Of a stretch of DNA of 5,768 bases, positions 1 through 5,461 are shown in pieces (position 1 is the first letter of the stretch; each line of letters starts with the position of its first letter). The notes beneath the pieces were generated by a model. The model ran no database searches and was not told the DNA's origin. It saw only the letters and a program-made list of their open reading frames with translations. The position numbers were made by a program, and so were the translations under genes. Where the stretch lies: positions 1 through 5,768 of the forward strand of contig JAIZWN010000760.1 in assembly GCA_020443945.1 (NCBI GenBank). The letters are read 5' to 3'. The DNA comes from Candidatus Thiosymbion ectosymbiont of Robbea hypermnestra (lineage in GTDB: Bacteria > Pseudomonadota > Gammaproteobacteria > Chromatiales > Chromatiaceae).

Positions 1-18
1 AATCTGCGTAATCTGCGG
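1..18. repeat. Two tandem AATCTGCG(T/G) nonamers
   Basis: AATCTGCGT is followed directly by AATCTGCGG and then ATAAAAG. It is a short direct repeat at the window edge, possibly the end of a longer array. Similar AATCTGCG strings occur as dispersed intergenic sequence in many proteobacterial genomes, from general recollection. No function can be assigned. Confidence 0.5.
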
Positions 19-45
19 ATAAAAGCAATGGACACAGGACCGTAG

Positions 46-71
46 GGCGGGATGGCGTAGCGTATCCCGCC
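46..71. repeat. Hairpin-forming inverted repeat (REP-like)
   Basis: The arms GGCGGGAT (46-53) and ATCCCGCC (64-71) are perfectly complementary across a 10-base loop (GGCGTAGCGT). The preceding CGTA and the arm sequence resemble the GTAGGGCGGGAT-type palindromic units scattered between genes in gammaproteobacteria. There is no T-tract on either side, so it is not a typical rho-independent terminator. Calling it a REP-type unit is inference; the hairpin is seen directly. Confidence 0.55.
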
Positions 72-95
72 GCGTCGGTTAGACAACGAAGGAAA

Positions 96-130
96 ATCCT
101 GTTCATCCTGAAAAATCCTGTGAATCCTGT
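96..130. repeat. Four degenerate ATCCTG nonamer repeats
   Basis: ATCCTG recurs at 96-101, 105-110, 115-120 and 124-129, with a period of 9, 10 and 9 bases and variable three- or four-base linkers. On the minus strand this reads as repeated CAGGAT, a simple-sequence array often seen between bacterial genes. Regular spacing makes chance unlikely. No coding role is apparent, although a minus-strand frame happens to run through it. Confidence 0.55.
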
Positions 131-361
131 CCTATTAGCAGATTGCGACGCGCGTGCCGACAAAACCATAACTTGTTTTGCTTTGGTTGTTTCCGGGATT
201 CGGTGTGTATACCCAGGGACAACAAAATGACAACACTACCGGAGCGCGGATCGATGGGCACGCTTCGCTTTGTGCGTCCTGTAAGCGGCGTTGGCTCGCG
301 GGACCCTGGGGGATGCCTGGGGCTCTGAACCGGCTTGCCGGGCGCTGGCTTTGCCCATTCT

Positions 362-395
362 ACCGGCTGAGCCGGCAGGATGCCGGTGCTCCCAG
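362..395. repeat. GC-rich nested inverted repeat ending in GCTCCCAG
   Basis: ACCGGC (362-367) pairs with GCCGGT (382-387). Two alternative smaller hairpins share the same bases: CCGGCT/AGCCGG (363-368/370-375) and GCCGGCA/TGCCGGT (371-377/381-387, one G-T pair). The GCCGGCAGGATGCCGG core followed by GCTCCCAG resembles a dispersed intergenic repeat familiar from GC-rich proteobacteria. It lies just past the gltX stop. It could act as an RNA-end structure, but there is no U-tract. Confidence 0.5.
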
Positions 396-402
396 CGGGC
401 CT

Positions 403-418
403 GGCGGCTGTCTCCGCC
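403..418. other. Small hairpin immediately after the gltX stop
   Basis: GGCGG (403-407) and CCGCC (414-418) can pair around a six-base loop directly next to the gltX stop codon (minus strand TGA at 421-419). There is no run of T in the direction of gltX transcription, so it is weak as an intrinsic terminator. It could still protect the 3' end or combine with the inverted repeat at 362-387. Confidence 0.25.
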
Positions 419-1834
419 TCAGACCGCCGCTGCACGCTCGCGGATAAAGGCGAGGGCTTTGTCGATCCGGCGCAGGGTCGCCGTTTTTCCCACCAGGTGC
501 AGGGTTACGTCGATGCCCGGCGAGGCGGCCCGTCCCACCAGGGCTACGCGCAAGGGCTGGGCGACCTTGCCCAGCTTGATCTCCGCTTCCCGGGCCACCT
601 GCTCCACTGTATGCGCCAGGGTCACCGGCTCCCAGTCGTCCAGGGCCAAGAGCTCGAATTCCTCGCGCAGCCGCTCCAGCACTCCCCTGGCCGCCGGTCG
701 CAGGTGCCTTTTGGCCGCCGTTTCCTCGTAATCATCGCAATCCCGGTACACGAAGGCGCTGATCACGGCCAGTTCCACCAGGGTTTTGGCCCGCGCCTGC
801 TGGGCCACGACTACCTCCGCCAGATCGGGGGCCGGCGCCGGATCGATGCCCAGCCGGCCCATGTGGGGACTGAGCAGATGGGCGATGCGCCTGGGGTCGC
901 CGTGCTGGATGTAGTGCTGGTTGAGCCAGGCCAGCTTATCTGTGTCGAAACCGGCGGCGGCTTTGTTGACCTGATCGATATCGAACAACTCGACCAGCTC
1001 GTCCAGGGAGAAGAGCTCCCGGTCTCCGTGGGACCAACCGAGACGCGCCAGATAGTTCAGCAGGGCCTCGGGCAGATAGCCCTGATCCCGATAGGCGACG
1101 ACGCTCACGGCCCCATGCCGCTTGGACAGACGCGCCCCGTCGGCCCCCAGGATCATGGGGACATGGGCATAGCGCGGCGGCTCCTGGTTCAGGGCGCGCA
1201 GGATATTGATCTGGCGCGGGGTATTGTTGAGATGGTCGTCGCCGCGGATGACGTGGGTGATTCCCATGTCCCAATCGTCTACCACCACGGTCAGATTATA
1301 GGTCGGCGAGCCGTCGCTGCGGCGGATAATCAGATCGTCCAGCTCCTCGTTGTCGAATACCACCCGCCCGCGGATCAGATCCTCCACTACCACCGGTCCT
1401 GCGTCGGGATTGCGAAAGCGCACCACATGGGGCCGGTCCGGTCCCAGGTCCCGATGGCGGCAGTGACCGTCGTAGCGCGGTTTGTCTTTCCCGGCCAGCT
1501 GCTCCCGGCGCAGGGTGTCCAGACGTTCCGGGGAGCAGTCGCAACGATAGGCCAGTCCCTTGTCGATCAGCGCATCGATAACCTGGTTGTAACGCCCCAG
1601 GCGCTCGGTCTGATACAAGGGCCCCTCGTCGTACTCCAGCCCCAGCCAGGTCATGCCCTCCAGGATCGCGTTCACCGAATCGGCGGTGGAACGCTCCCGA
1701 TCCGTATCCTCGATGCGCAGGACAAAGACCCCGCCGTGCCGGCGGGCAAAGAGATAGGAAAACAGCGCCGTGCGGGCCCCCCCGACGTGCAGATAACCGG
1801 TGGGCGAGGGGGCAAAACGAGTGCGGATGGTCAT
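419..1834 (-). CDS. gltX: Glutamyl-tRNA synthetase (GluRS), bacterial class I
   Basis: The enzyme attaches glutamate to tRNA(Glu) with ATP in the cytoplasm, an essential step of translation; in many bacteria it also supplies Glu-tRNA for haem synthesis. The 471-residue length equals that of the E. coli enzyme. The N-terminal Rossmann fold carries RFAPSPTGYLHVGGART (6-22), with HVGG (16-19) as the HIGH signature. The second ATP motif is RLSKR (235-239), followed by HGAVSV. Zinc-site residues C98, C100, C125 and H127 fall at E. coli positions. The RRSDGSPTYN region (171-180) and VIRGDDHLNNTPRQ (195-208) match the catalytic core. The C-terminal helical anticodon-binding domain ends in DVTLHLVGKTATLRRIDKAL, as expected. 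The ATG at 1834 gives the canonical MTIRTRFAPS start, although no strong Shine-Dalgarno precedes it. The gene stands alone, divergent from the symporter. The zinc ligands argue for discriminating bacterial GluRS rather than the shorter Glu-Q synthetase (no anticodon domain). Confidence 0.98.
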   Translation of the reverse strand: MTIRTRFAPSPTGYLHVGGARTALFSYLFARRHGGVFVLRIEDTDRERSTADSVNAILEGMTWLGLEYDEGPLYQTERLGRYNQVIDALIDKGLAYRCDCSPERLDTLRREQLAGKDKPRYDGHCRHRDLGPDRPHVVRFRNPDAGPVVVEDLIRGRVVFDNEELDDLIIRRSDGSPTYNLTVVVDDWDMGITHVIRGDDHLNNTPRQINILRALNQEPPRYAHVPMILGADGARLSKRHGAVSVVAYRDQGYLPEALLNYLARLGWSHGDRELFSLDELVELFDIDQVNKAAAGFDTDKLAWLNQHYIQHGDPRRIAHLLSPHMGRLGIDPAPAPDLAEVVVAQQARAKTLVELAVISAFVYRDCDDYEETAAKRHLRPAARGVLERLREEFELLALDDWEPVTLAHTVEQVAREAEIKLGKVAQPLRVALVGRAASPGIDVTLHLVGKTATLRRIDKALAFIRERAAAV

Positions 1835-1869
1835 GGTCGACAGAAATCTCAGGTAAAAAGGTCAGGAAC

Positions 1870-1891
1870 GGCGCCGCGCCTTTTCGGCGCC
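1870..1891. repeat. GGCGCCG/CGGCGCC hairpin in the gltX leader region
   Basis: Arms 1870-1876 and 1885-1891 are perfectly complementary, with an 8-base loop. An alternative fold pairs GCGCC (1876-1880) with GGCGC (1886-1890). In the gltX direction the hairpin is followed by a T-rich stretch (TTTTT near 1860-1856). If transcription starts upstream, it would sit in the gltX 5' untranslated region. A regulatory role is speculative. Confidence 0.4.
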
Positions 1892-1894
1892 TCC

Positions 1895-1922
1895 GGTTGC
1901 CGGTTGCCAGTTGCCGGTTACC
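1895..1922. repeat. Four tandem heptamers, GGTTGCC type
   Basis: Four consecutive 7-base units run without gaps: GGTTGCC (1895-1901), GGTTGCC (1902-1908), AGTTGCC (1909-1915) and GGTTACC (1916-1922). Short tandemly repeated heptamers of this kind are known from cyanobacterial and gammaproteobacterial intergenic DNA. Their minus-strand translation gives the GNRQLATGNR pattern of spurious predicted proteins. A related heptamer (GGTAGCC) occurs in the other large intergenic gap at 3555. Confidence 0.75.
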
Positions 1923-1952
1923 AGCATAATCGCTCAGACCCCATCTTGTCAT
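1923..1952 (-). promoter_or_regulatory. Candidate sigma70 promoter for gltX
   Basis: On the minus strand, ATGACA (1952-1947, five of six matches to TTGACA) is followed 18 bases later by TATGCT (1928-1923, four of six matches to TATAAT). Transcription would begin roughly 80 bases upstream of the gltX ATG and run through the heptamer array and the 1870-1891 hairpin. The spacing is slightly long and both boxes are imperfect, so this is only a candidate. Confidence 0.3.
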
Positions 1953-2006
1953 TCCGGCTGGAATATGCGCGGGGATTGATGGAGAATCTGCGGCAATCGA
2001 ATTGGG

Positions 2007-2026
2007 TGGGCATGGATGCCCATTTT
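2007..2026 (+). other. Hairpin plus TTTT in the symporter leader
   Basis: TGGGCA (2007-2012) and TGCCCA (2017-2022) form a perfect 6-bp stem with a TGGA loop, followed at once by TTTT (2023-2026) on the plus strand. It lies about 48 bases before the symporter start. The shape resembles a minimal intrinsic terminator or attenuator, but the stem is short and the T-tract is only four long. Confidence 0.3.
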
Positions 2027-2060
2027 GAACAATCTATGGAGACCGTCGATTTCGCAACCG

Positions 2061-2067
2061 GGGAGGG
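2061..2067 (+). promoter_or_regulatory. Ribosome binding site deciding the TTG start of the symporter
   Basis: GGGAGGG lies six bases before TTG at 2074. No ATG or GTG with comparable support begins the same frame nearby. The first in-frame ATG (codon 20, position 2131) falls inside the first hydrophobic segment. The strong purine-rich site therefore favours the TTG codon. Confidence 0.65.
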
Positions 2068-2073
2068 TTTGTT

Positions 2074-3552
2074 TTGGAACTGCTGAAGACATTGATCGGG
2101 GATTTGAACGGTATTGTGTGGGGACCGCCCATGTTGGTCCTGATCCTGGGTACCGGATTGTTCCTGATGATGGGGCTGCGGCTTATGCCCTTGGTGCGGC
2201 TGGGCTATGGGTTCCGTATGTTGTGGGCGGGACGCCGGGAGCAGGGCGCGGGGGATATCACGCCCTTCAACGCCTTGATGACCTCGCTGTCGGCGACCAT
2301 CGGCACCGGCAATATCGCGGGGGTCGGCACGGCGATCGCCATCGGCGGTCCGGGCGCGCTGTTTTGGATGTGGTGCACGGCCTTGGTGGGGATGGCGACC
2401 AAGTATGCAGAGGCGGTGCTGGCCGTGAAGTATCGTGAGGTCGATGAGAAGGGAAATCACGTCGGCGGGCCCATGTACTACATCAAGAATGGTTTGGGGA
2501 AGCGCTGGGTCTGGCTGGGCGGCGCCTTCGCCATCTTCGGCGCCCTGGCGGGATTCGGTATCGGCAACGGCGTGCAGGCCAATTCGGTCGCCGACGCCCT
2601 GGAGACCAAGTTCCACATCGACTATTGGATCACCGGCGTGGTCATGGCGATCCTGGTGGGGCTGGTGCTGATCGGGGGGATTCGTTGGATCGCGCGGGTG
2701 GCCGGTAAGCTGGTTCCCTTCATGGCCGTCGCCTATGTCCTCGGCGGTCTGACGGTGCTGGCGATAAACAGCGCCGAGATCCCCGCGGCCCTGGCGCTGA
2801 TTGTTTCCTCGGCCTTTACCCCCAGCGCCGAGCTGGGCGGCTTCGCGGGCGCGACCGTAATGCTCGCCATTCGCTTCGGGGTCGCGCGGGGCATCTTTTC
2901 CAACGAGGCCGGGCTGGGCAGCGCGCCTATCGCGCATGCGGCGGCGAGGACGGATAACCCGGTGCGTCAGGGTAGCGTGGCGATGCTGGGGACCTTCATC
3001 GATACCCTCATCGTCTGCACGATCACCGGGCTGGTGATCGTGACCTCGGGGCAATGGAGGACCGAGAACCCCGAGTATCTCGAGTGCGTCGACAAGGGCG
3101 GGAGCGTGGCGCAGGAGGCCGTCTCGTCTTGGGGCATCCGACAAACGAAAAATACCTGCGCGATCGAGTCGGCAGGGACGGCGACGGTATTCGATAAGGT
3201 CCAGACCGGCGCCAGCCTCTCGGCCGCGGCCTTTTCCAGCGAGCTGCCCGGCATCGGGGGCTATATCGTGACCCTGGGATTGGCCCTGTTCGCCTTCACC
3301 ACCGTCCTGGGATGGAGCGTCTATGGCGAGCGGTGCGTGGAATATCTGTTCGGCATCCGCGCCATTGTGCCCTTTCGGGTACTCTGGGTGCTCGCGCTTC
3401 CCATCGGGGCGACCGTCAGCCTGGATTTCATGTGGCTTCTCGCCGACACCCTGAACGCCCTGATGGCGGTGCCGAACCTGATCGCGCTGCTCCTGCTGAG
3501 CCCCGTGGTCTTCAAGATAACGCGAGACTATTTTCAGGCGGAGAGGGCCTGA
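2074..3552 (+). CDS. Sodium:alanine/glycine symporter, AGCS family
   Basis: This inner-membrane transporter of the AGCS family (AlsT/DagA-like, TC 2.A.25) imports alanine and/or glycine with Na+. The 492 residues are largely hydrophobic, with about ten membrane segments (for example 19-34, 187-202, 213-231, 305-325, 395-413 and 435-455). The family signature SATIGTGNIAGVGTAI (73-88), then GGPGALFWMW (91-100) and GMATKYAE (106-113), is intact. Other family marks are GGPMYYI (131-137), SNEAGLGSAPIAHAA (276-290) and the C-terminal LGWSVYGERCVEYLFG (412-427). It is longer than the usual ~450 residues because of a hydrophilic loop at about 327-376 containing C338 and C362. The start is TTG, with GGGAGGG six bases ahead. 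It is monocistronic here, divergent from gltX and convergent with pyrB. Substrate preference (alanine or glycine) and cation cannot be read from sequence alone. Confidence 0.93.
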   Translation: MELLKTLIGDLNGIVWGPPMLVLILGTGLFLMMGLRLMPLVRLGYGFRMLWAGRREQGAGDITPFNALMTSLSATIGTGNIAGVGTAIAIGGPGALFWMWCTALVGMATKYAEAVLAVKYREVDEKGNHVGGPMYYIKNGLGKRWVWLGGAFAIFGALAGFGIGNGVQANSVADALETKFHIDYWITGVVMAILVGLVLIGGIRWIARVAGKLVPFMAVAYVLGGLTVLAINSAEIPAALALIVSSAFTPSAELGGFAGATVMLAIRFGVARGIFSNEAGLGSAPIAHAAARTDNPVRQGSVAMLGTFIDTLIVCTITGLVIVTSGQWRTENPEYLECVDKGGSVAQEAVSSWGIRQTKNTCAIESAGTATVFDKVQTGASLSAAAFSSELPGIGGYIVTLGLALFAFTTVLGWSVYGERCVEYLFGIRAIVPFRVLWVLALPIGATVSLDFMWLLADTLNALMAVPNLIALLLLSPVVFKITRDYFQAERA

Positions 3553-3554
3553 TC

Positions 3555-3595
3555 GGTAGCCGGTAGCCGGTGGTCCCCGACCACCGACTACCGGT
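3555..3595. repeat. Heptamer-built long hairpin between convergent genes
   Basis: GGTAGCC (3555-3561), GGTAGCC (3562-3568) and GGTGGTC (3569-3575) are followed by CCC, then the complementary units GACCACC (3579-3585) and GACTACC (3586-3592). Arms 3560-3575 and 3579-3594 pair over 16 positions with one mismatch (3567/3587) and a three-base loop. It lies between the stop of the symporter (3552) and the stop of pyrB (3619), where a bidirectional terminator is expected. Neither side has a T-tract, so termination or RNA-end protection is inferred from position and stem strength. Confidence 0.65.
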
Positions 3596-3618
3596 GCCGT
3601 CAGATACGCGCCCTTGTC

Positions 3619-4587
3619 CTATCCGTGCAGGTTCTGGGTCCCGATGCACAGGGACATGATCGCCATGCGGACCGCGATGCCGTTGCTCACCTGCTCCAGG
3701 ATCACCGAGCGCCGGCCGTCGGCCACCTGGGAGTCTATTTCCACCCCTCGGTTGATGGGACCGGGGTGCATGATGATGGCGTCCGGCCTGGCGGTATGGA
3801 GCCGCTCCTCGGTCAGGCCGAAGAGCCGGAAGTATTCGTGCTCGCTGGGGAGCATGGCCCCCTGCATCCGTTCGCGCTGCAAGCGCAGCATGATGATAAC
3901 GTCGGCGTCCCGCACCCCCTCGCGCAGATCGTGAAAGACCCGCGCCCCCAGGGTCCGCGCCTGGGCGGGGATCAGGGTCCGCGGGGCGATGATGCGGATC
4001 TCGCCGGCGCCGAGGGCGCGTAGCGCCAGGAGTTGGGAGCGCGCCACCCGCGAGTGCAGGATATCCCCGACCACGGCCACGCACAGGGAGCCGAAGTCCC
4101 CCTTGTGCCGGCGGATGGTGAACATATCCAGCATTCCCTGGGTGGGGTGGGAGTGGCGACCATCGCCGGCATTGATGACGCTGACATGGGGGTTTGCGTG
4201 TTCGGCGATGAAGTGGGCCGCGCCGCTCTCACCATGGCGCACCACGAACATGTCCACATGCATGGCCTCCAGGTTGCGCAGGGTGTCCAGCAGGGTTTCT
4301 CCCTTGGCGGTGGCCGAGGTGTCGATATTGAGGTTGAGCACGTCCGCGGAGAGTCGCTTGGCGGCGAGCTCGAAGGTGGTGCGGGTGCGGGTGCTGGTCT
4401 CGAAGAAGAGATTGGCGACGATCTTGCCCCGACACAAAGGGACCTTTTTGACCGTCTGCTCGGCGACCCCGAGAAAGCCCTCGGCCCGGTCCAGGATCTC
4501 GGTCAGCAGCGCGCGGCCCAAGCCCTCGATGGTGAGGAAGTGCTTGAGGTTTCCCTGGAGGTCGAGCTGGATGCCGAACCGGCTCAT
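3619..4587 (-). CDS. pyrB: Aspartate carbamoyltransferase catalytic subunit
   Basis: It condenses carbamoyl phosphate with L-aspartate to carbamoyl aspartate, the committed step of pyrimidine synthesis in the cytoplasm. The 322 residues show the carbamoyl-phosphate loop FFETSTRTRTTFE (61-73, with S65-T66-R67-T68-R69), the lysine of the mobile loop SATAKGET (K95), HPTQ (147-150), the aspartate-binding RLQRERM (235-241) and HPGPINRGVE (274-283). All main active-site residues seem present. The length and the N-terminal extension before HFLTI (16-20) resemble the Pseudomonas-type chain, which in characterised cases assembles with an inactive dihydroorotase-like PyrC'. The ATG overlaps the pyrR stop in ATGA, so translation is probably coupled. 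No pyrC or pyrC' and no pyrI follow: the next gene is the convergent symporter. The subunit partner is thus unknown. Confidence 0.96.
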   Translation of the reverse strand: MSRFGIQLDLQGNLKHFLTIEGLGRALLTEILDRAEGFLGVAEQTVKKVPLCRGKIVANLFFETSTRTRTTFELAAKRLSADVLNLNIDTSATAKGETLLDTLRNLEAMHVDMFVVRHGESGAAHFIAEHANPHVSVINAGDGRHSHPTQGMLDMFTIRRHKGDFGSLCVAVVGDILHSRVARSQLLALRALGAGEIRIIAPRTLIPAQARTLGARVFHDLREGVRDADVIIMLRLQRERMQGAMLPSEHEYFRLFGLTEERLHTARPDAIIMHPGPINRGVEIDSQVADGRRSVILEQVSNGIAVRMAIMSLCIGTQNLHG

Positions 4588-5141
4588 GACGGCGGTGCGG
4601 GTGTCTCCCCGCGTTCCGGCGGTATTCGGCCGAGGACGAGCCGGAACGGGTCCGGGCCGCCGAGCTTGAGCTGCTCCCCGGGCGCGAGACGGGCCCGCAG
4701 CCCCACCAGGTTAGGCTCGAGCGGCAGCTCCCGACCGTCACGCTCGACCAGGACGGCCAGGAGGACCGAGGCCGGCCGACCATAGTCGAATAGGACATTC
4801 AGCGCGGCGCGAATGGTGCGCCCGGTCTGCAATACATCGTCCACCAGTACGATGTGGCGGTCATCCACCGATACCGGGAGCCGGGACGGGCGCACCTGGG
4901 GATGGACGCCGATGCGGGTGAAGTCGTCGCGGTAGAAGGAGATGTCGAGCTGGCCCAGGGGCTCGGCGAGGGCGAGTTGCCGGTGCAGGCGTTGCGCCAA
5001 CCAGACCCCGCCGGTGTGGATGCCGATCATCAGGGGGGCGTCCTTGCGCTGCTCCTGAAGCAAGGCCGCCAGGTCGCGGCCCATACCCCAGATGCAGGTC
5101 TCCACCTCGGCGGTGGTTTTCCAAAGGTCGGTATCACTCAT
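4584..5141 (-). CDS. pyrR: PyrR, pyrimidine operon regulator / uracil phosphoribosyltransferase
   Basis: PyrR proteins are type I phosphoribosyltransferase folds that sense UMP/PRPP to control pyr genes, and many also convert uracil and PRPP to UMP. The 185 residues carry the PRPP-binding motif IVLVDDVLQTGRTIRAAL (97-114), the upstream loop MIGIHTGGVWLA (38-49), and the family-typical DISFYRDDF (66-74) with R76-I77. The C-terminal VGLRARL and RPASVLLAVLVERDGRELP stretches also fit; the last dozen residues (PERGETPAPPS) form an extra tail. It is the first gene of a pair with pyrB (4-bp ATGA overlap). The ATG at 5141 gives the expected N-terminus, but only a poor AAGGGA lies upstream (about 15 bases away). 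Whether it works by RNA attenuation, by DNA binding or mainly as an enzyme is not shown: the short leader has no clear terminator/antiterminator pair. Confidence 0.94.
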   Translation of the reverse strand: MSDTDLWKTTAEVETCIWGMGRDLAALLQEQRKDAPLMIGIHTGGVWLAQRLHRQLALAEPLGQLDISFYRDDFTRIGVHPQVRPSRLPVSVDDRHIVLVDDVLQTGRTIRAALNVLFDYGRPASVLLAVLVERDGRELPLEPNLVGLRARLAPGEQLKLGGPDPFRLVLGRIPPERGETPAPPS

Positions 5142-5186
5142 CGGTCACCAGCGATCCCTTGGGGTTTGCAAGCTTCCCCTGACCTA

Positions 5187-5215
5187 CTCACTTGCATTGC
5201 CGGAACCTGTGTCAA
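5187..5215 (-). promoter_or_regulatory. Candidate promoter of the pyrR-pyrB operon (-35 only convincing)
   Basis: A perfect TTGACA is read on the minus strand from 5215 to 5210, about 70 bases upstream of the pyrR start. With a 17-base spacer the -10 position would be AGTGAG (5192-5187), a poor match; nearby alternatives (TGAGTA at 5190-5185) are also weak. The TGA of the rpn copy A stop codon lies within this -35 box. It could alternatively be chance. Confidence 0.3.
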
Positions 5216-5445
5216 TGCTTGGCAAGTCTCGCAGGGTCATCGTCTCCCGCCAGTGCGATGCGTTCCACCTCTTCCGGCGTCAGTCCGAGCGACTCGGAAA
5301 CTTCCGCAACGCCAGATCGGTTCAACAGGCGACGGATAAGCTGCGCCTTACCTTTTTCCATGCCCTTTTCCATACCTTCCGCTGTGCCGCGTTCAAAGCC
5401 AATGGCAAAAGACGGTAGACGTTCGACGTCGGCGCGGGTCAACAT
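5212..5445 (-). CDS. Stand-alone Rpn C-terminal module (RpnS-like), duplicated copy A
   Basis: This frame encodes 77 residues equivalent to the C-terminus of Rpn-family nuclease/putative transposase proteins. It begins MLTRADVERLPSFAIGFERG (1-20), has two MEKG tetrapeptides (25-32), then the family-typical helix KAQLIRRLLNRSG (33-45) and SLGLTPEEVERIAL (52-65). No nuclease domain is present. I chose ATG at 5445 because a perfect TAAGGAGG lies eight bases upstream. The same frame stays open to an ATG at 5514, but that extension is duplication-junction sequence with a poorly spaced GGGAG. It is nearly identical to the module at 5459-5768, with four substitutions outside the repeats. In characterised rpn genes an internally started C-terminal product blocks the toxic full-length nuclease. 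By analogy this may be a free-standing antitoxin copy, or simply a decaying duplication remnant. pyrR follows 70 bases downstream on the same strand. Confidence 0.6.
   Translation of the reverse strand: MLTRADVERLPSFAIGFERGTAEGMEKGMEKGKAQLIRRLLNRSGVAEVSESLGLTPEEVERIALAGDDDPARLAKH
5351..5374 (-). repeat. MEKG-coding 12-base repeat, two units (copy A)
   Basis: On the plus strand two 12-base units, CCTTTTTCCATG (5351-5362) and CCCTTTTCCATA (5363-5374), encode two MEKG tetrapeptides on the minus strand. The unit length keeps the frame whatever the number of units. Confidence 0.9.
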
Positions 5446-5461
5446 GTGTTCGGCCTCCTTA
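5446..5461 (-). promoter_or_regulatory. Perfect Shine-Dalgarno before the internal ATG of copy A
   Basis: TAAGGAGG (5461-5454, minus strand) precedes ATG at 5445 with an 8-base spacer (CCGAACAC). It is the best ribosome binding site in the window. Its first three bases, TAA, are also the stop codon of the upstream copy B frame, so ribosomes finishing copy B would terminate on this site. That suggests translational coupling. Copy B has the same GGAGG(CCGAACAC)ATG arrangement at the window edge (5768-5753). Confidence 0.65.

Larger units (their letters stand above)
1..418. other. Intergenic repeat mosaic downstream of gltX, no credible gene
   Basis: No reading frame here has a recognisable protein family, a ribosome binding site or plausible composition. 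The open frames translate short repeats and low-complexity Pro/Arg-rich sequence. Visible contents are nonamer-like direct repeats at both ends of the first 130 bases, two clear inverted repeats (46-71 and 362-387), and a weaker imperfect one around 258-275 (GCAC/GTGC arms, loop with CTTCGC). Positions 131-250 are more AT-rich and include the inverted pair CAAAAC (161-166) and GTTTTG (175-180). I looked for tRNA T-loop patterns on both strands and saw none. The stretch sits beyond the 3' end of gltX, and what lies on its other side is not visible. Confidence 0.7.

Noticed and set aside
131..361. Possible tRNA or small RNA gene downstream of gltX
   Set aside because: I saw no cloverleaf arms, no T-loop sequence and no CCA end on either strand; only weak inverted repeats.
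403..418. Intrinsic terminator of gltX
   Set aside because: The stem is 5 bp only and no T-tract follows on the minus strand, so I list it only as a weak hairpin.
103..435. Minus-strand frame of 110 codons in the left intergenic region
   Set aside because: It translates the ATCCTG repeats and the CCGGC-rich hairpin repeat; there is no convincing ribosome binding site and no domain.
1795..1872. Resemblance to a glycine riboswitch (CTCAGGTAAAAAGGTCAG on the plus strand, before a possible alanine/glycine transporter)
   Set aside because: The apparent 5' half lies inside the gltX start codons that encode the conserved RFAPSPTG motif. The expected paired helices are not evident, and it is over 200 bases from the symporter start. 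A covariance-model scan would settle it.
380..2086. Long plus-strand open frame (568 codons) opposite gltX
   Set aside because: It lies antisense to a complete, motif-bearing gltX, carries no recognisable domain and is explained by GC-rich codon structure on the opposite strand.
1918..3144. Minus-strand open frame (408 codons) opposite the symporter
   Set aside because: The translation is low-complexity His/Arg/Asp/Gln-rich with no family resemblance, and it mirrors the conserved AGCS coding frame.
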